Shown here one piece after another: positions 61,175 through 64,000 of a DNA stretch of 64,000 nucleotides. Each line of letters starts with the position of its first letter. Position 1 is the first letter of the stretch. A program made the translations under genes and the position numbers. This DNA is from Veillonella_A intestinalis (GTDB lineage Bacteria > Bacillota > Negativicutes > Veillonellales > Veillonellaceae). Where the stretch lies: assembly GCF_943192895.1 (NCBI RefSeq), contig NZ_CALPCB010000004.1:124001-188000 (forward strand), in the 5' to 3' direction. Under the pieces are notes generated by a model that was not told the origin of the DNA, ran no database searches, and saw only the letters and a program-made list of their open reading frames with translations.

Positions 61175-64000
61175 ATGGCAGCTAAATTGGAAGTACGATT
61201 TCTGGGAACACCAGCAATCTTAAAAGACGGGGAGGAAGTATTCTTCTCTTATAACAAGGTCAATGCCTTGGTCTATTATATTCTAGTTCGTGGCACAGTA
61301 ATGCGTGATGAGTTAAGTGGCATTTTATGGGCAGACAAACCAGATGCAGTAGCACGTAAAAATTTGCGTAATGCTATTTATGAAGCAAAAAAAAATCTAG
61401 GCGCTGATACATTTATTTCACCGCGTAAAGCGATAATTAAAGTTAACCCCGCCGTTGATGTAATCATTGATAGTAAATTATTTGAAGCCGATCCTGTAGG
61501 ACAATTAGAACTATATAAAGGTGATTTTCTACAAGGCTTCTTTATTAAAGATTCCGTAGAGTATGAAGATTGGTATTTAGCTGAACGGAATCGATTAAAA
61601 AACTTGTACATGGACGCTATTAGCTCTAAATTACAAAGTGCAGTAGCAGATAAAGATTATAGTACGATTGAACGTCATGGGAAGCTTTTAATTTCTCAAA
61701 ATCCATATGATGAAAGTGTATATGCTATTGTTTTGCGGGCTTACTGCGAGCAAGGTAAAATGCAACAAGCTATGGAATTGTATGAGGAAATGAAAGCCCT
61801 TTTCAAGAAAGAGTTGCAGTCTGATGTATTAGCAGAAATTGATGCTATTATTAAGGATGCTTTGCAACAAGAAGAAAAGAAATTTCAGAATCGGTCTCAC
61901 CATATTGCAGTCCCTATTGGGCGAGAACGTGAATTAGAAGATATGACAGCTCATATTTGGTCTTTTATGCGTGGGCGAGCTGGAGAAGCATTGATTTTAT
62001 TAGGCGATGCGGGTAGCGGCAAAAGCACTTTGAAGGACATAGCCTTAGAGAGCTTACAAGATGAAGTAGCAGTCATTCAAACTAATTGCTATCAATTAGA
62101 ACGAAACTTCTTACTACATCCTTGGACGGAAATCGTTAATGGCTTAGTGCGTTTATTAGAAGCCAATGGTACGATGATTCCTGATTTTGAGTTAAACCGA
62201 ATTTATGCATTATTTCCTCAAATGGATATGAGTATTGATCGAGATTTAGGTTTAGTAGAAATTAAGGATATTTTAAAATTTGACTCTATATTCCATACAT
62301 TGTCGACGGTACTTGATGTAGCATCTGCCAATAAAAAATTAATTATTGTATTTGAAGATATTCAGTGGATGGATCCATTGAGTTTGTCTTTATTAAGTAC
62401 GTTGATTTTACGAAAACAGTCCGATAGAATTTTATTTTTGCTCACAGGGCGAGACTCGCGTGAAAAGGATTTCCAGCATTTTATAACATCTATTGCTGTA
62501 TATAAACGGCTTCATGTGACTCAGCTTAATCCATTGAATAAAAAGGACATTCGTCGCTATGTTGAAGCAGCCAACTTACCAATGGTGGTAGACGAAGCTT
62601 TATTGCAACAATTGCAAATTGAAACAGAGGGGAATTTATTTTTACTAACAGAGTGTTTAAATTCCTTAAAGACTACGGGTACTTTAGATAAATTGACTAA
62701 TAATATGGCCACTGTTTTTAAAGCTAACTATCTTTCTTTATCTGAAGAACAGCAGAAAATCATTGACTTTATTTCCCTATTCTATAATGGCGCTCCTATC
62801 GCTATGATTGGGGAATATATGAAAATGGATACGTTGCGTTTGTTGGAATATTTAGAAGGCTTAGAAGCAAAGAATTTAGTAACGCCATTTTCACAACAAG
62901 CAGATGTTCTTTATGAAATTAGTCAGCAGAAGTTAAAAGAGTTCATTCAGCAGCAATTATCGCCTGAAAAATGGAAAATCTTGCATGGTTATTTAGGCTC
63001 TTTATGGGAAAAGAAATTAACTCACTCTAAAAAAGACGTAGTTATTTATAAGCATTTAGAATATCACTACGAACAAGCTGGTGAACTTGTTAAAATGGGG
63101 CATTATAAACTAAAGGGACTTATGTATTATTTGAACTTTAGTCATGAATTATTCCCTGTATTAAGTTTATCTGAGCCAATGCAAACAGGTGGTGCTAGCT
63201 ATTTTACAGAAGCTGATACATTGCAGTATTTGAATGATGTTGAAAAAATGATGGAACGCATTCGTGAAACCTGCGGTGCTACAGCGGATGTAAAAAATCT
63301 AGAACTCATGTATTTACATTTAATTGGGCGTTATTTTATCCGCGAAGGTAAATATGAAAAAGGTGTTCGCTATATCCTCGATTTAATTGAACAAGCCTTA
63401 GAAATGCATAATCGTGATTATACCTTGATGGGGTATAAGCAAATGATTTACTATGACATTCAAACTGGTAATGCGAATGAAATGAAGAATTATCTTGAAA
63501 TAGCACTCGATTTAGCGGTTGAATGTAATTATCATAAAGAAGTAGGCATTCTTTTGCGTCTTAAAGGGCTTAATATGATTATGCAAGGTGATTTTGATGA
63601 GGCGGAACGTCTTTTAAATGAATCTATTGCTACCTTTATGGTGACGCAAACTGTGGCACGGCGCTATGCGTTAAATATTGCGGCTGCTTACAATTACATT
63701 GGTGAAATTCGCCGTGGTCGTGGTCAGTTTGAAGAAGCCATTGAATACTATGACAAGGCACTAGCTATTTGTAATGATCAACAAGCTTATAGTTCTTGGG
63801 TTGTATTCTCTTGTAATGCAGGGATTGCAGCTTATAATTTGGAGCAATATGAAAAAGCTCAAATTTATTTTGAACAAGCTTACGAATTCTTTAATCGTTA
63901 TGATTTTTACTGGCGTCGGCCGATTGTTGAATCCTATTTGGCTTTATTGGCTATGCGTGAAGGGCAAGAATCAGCGGCTATACAATATATTGATGATGCT
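61175..64000 (+). CDS. Large BTAD-AAA ATPase-TPR transcriptional regulator (5' part)
   Basis: The frame is open from ATG 61175 to the right edge (942 codons, no stop), so the gene continues outside. Residues about 1-95 form a winged-helix-like DNA-binding domain (EVRFLGTPAI, DELSGILWADKPDAVARKNL). About 97-250 form a BTAD helical domain with EDWYLAERNRLKNLY. A STAND-type AAA ATPase follows with Walker A GDAGSGKST near 276 and Walker B LIIVFEDIQWMD near 390. From about 700 there are TPR repeats (FEEAIEYYDKALAI, YEKAQIYFEQAYEFF). AGAGGGA precedes the ATG. The ligand and target genes are unknown. Confidence 0.9.
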   Translation, partial: MAAKLEVRFLGTPAILKDGEEVFFSYNKVNALVYYILVRGTVMRDELSGILWADKPDAVARKNLRNAIYEAKKNLGADTFISPRKAIIKVNPAVDVIIDSKLFEADPVGQLELYKGDFLQGFFIKDSVEYEDWYLAERNRLKNLYMDAISSKLQSAVADKDYSTIERHGKLLISQNPYDESVYAIVLRAYCEQGKMQQAMELYEEMKALFKKELQSDVLAEIDAIIKDALQQEEKKFQNRSHHIAVPIGRERELEDMTAHIWSFMRGRAGEALILLGDAGSGKSTLKDIALESLQDEVAVIQTNCYQLERNFLLHPWTEIVNGLVRLLEANGTMIPDFELNRIYALFPQMDMSIDRDLGLVEIKDILKFDSIFHTLSTVLDVASANKKLIIVFEDIQWMDPLSLSLLSTLILRKQSDRILFLLTGRDSREKDFQHFITSIAVYKRLHVTQLNPLNKKDIRRYVEAANLPMVVDEALLQQLQIETEGNLFLLTECLNSLKTTGTLDKLTNNMATVFKANYLSLSEEQQKIIDFISLFYNGAPIAMIGEYMKMDTLRLLEYLEGLEAKNLVTPFSQQADVLYEISQQKLKEFIQQQLSPEKWKILHGYLGSLWEKKLTHSKKDVVIYKHLEYHYEQAGELVKMGHYKLKGLMYYLNFSHELFPVLSLSEPMQTGGASYFTEADTLQYLNDVEKMMERIRETCGATADVKNLELMYLHLIGRYFIREGKYEKGVRYILDLIEQALEMHNRDYTLMGYKQMIYYDIQTGNANEMKNYLEIALDLAVECNYHKEVGILLRLKGLNMIMQGDFDEAERLLNESIATFMVTQTVARRYALNIAAAYNYIGEIRRGRGQFEEAIEYYDKALAICNDQQAYSSWVVFSCNAGIAAYNLEQYEKAQIYFEQAYEFFNRYDFYWRRPIVESYLALLAMREGQESAAIQYIDDA

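Noticed and set aside
1..64000. tRNA or rRNA genes
   Set aside because: No cloverleaf-like sequence with a T-arm and acceptor stem, and no rRNA-like segment, was found in the intergenic regions.

Overview
The window is a low-G+C, gene-dense chromosomal segment with no sign of plasmid or phage genes. Gene order is Firmicute-like (an mra/mur/fts cluster, the prfA-prmC-ywlC-ywlE-rpiB-glyA-upp block, a cggR-gapA-pgk-tpiA-gpmI-eno operon). It also carries genes expected only in a cell with an outer membrane: a secretin, and a small signal-peptide beta-barrel directly behind ftsZ. Together with a MurE carrying the meso-DAP signature, this points to a diderm Firmicute of the Negativicutes, most plausibly Veillonella or a close relative. 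The genus is inference; no rRNA gene is present to confirm it.

Layout. 1-3787: 3' part of uvrA and uvrC. 3838-9543: mixed housekeeping (BrnQ transporter, an epimerase, a rubredoxin/DUF2231 membrane protein, a candidate structured RNA at about 6900-7076, a nucleoid-associated protein, YbaK, RNase HI). 9633-17948: pgi, galE, a PilP/GspC-like protein paired with a short secretin, an ABC-F ATPase, GluQ, a CoA-binding protein and a thioredoxin with a CGYC active site. 18021-19475 (minus): a fused ThrE exporter. 19756-34441: the division and cell-wall cluster mraZ-rsmH-ftsL-murE-murF-mraY-murD-murG-murC-ddl-ftsQ-DUF881-sbp-ftsZ-omp. It lacks ftsI, ftsW, murB and ftsA at their common positions. 34679-39443: aminotransferase, DUF896, nth, an unrecognised 493-residue protein, a PC4-like protein and rpmE. 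39519-46822: DUF1385 protein followed by the prfA-to-upp block. 46955-51471: LUD protein, PepSY protein, YjiG/YjiH with a divergent M20 amidohydrolase, and an exported carboxymuconolactone-decarboxylase-like protein behind a MerR-type operator. 51497-51876: a tandem and inverted repeat block. 51995-59098: the glycolytic/gluconeogenic operon under CggR. 59338-60681: an RNA methyltransferase and YebC. 61175-64000: the 5' 942 codons of a large BTAD-AAA-TPR regulator running off the window, preceded by four TTGACG-like direct repeats.

Together the genes cover nucleotide excision repair, peptidoglycan precursor synthesis and division, central triose metabolism in either direction, translation termination and tRNA modification. 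No CRISPR array, transposase, prophage, tRNA or rRNA was seen. The least explained items are the BTAD regulator with its upstream repeats, the orphan PilP-like/secretin pair, the 6900-7076 RNA, the 51.5-51.9 kb repeat block, the AdhR-like operator at 50.9 kb and the unknown protein at 37.3 kb.
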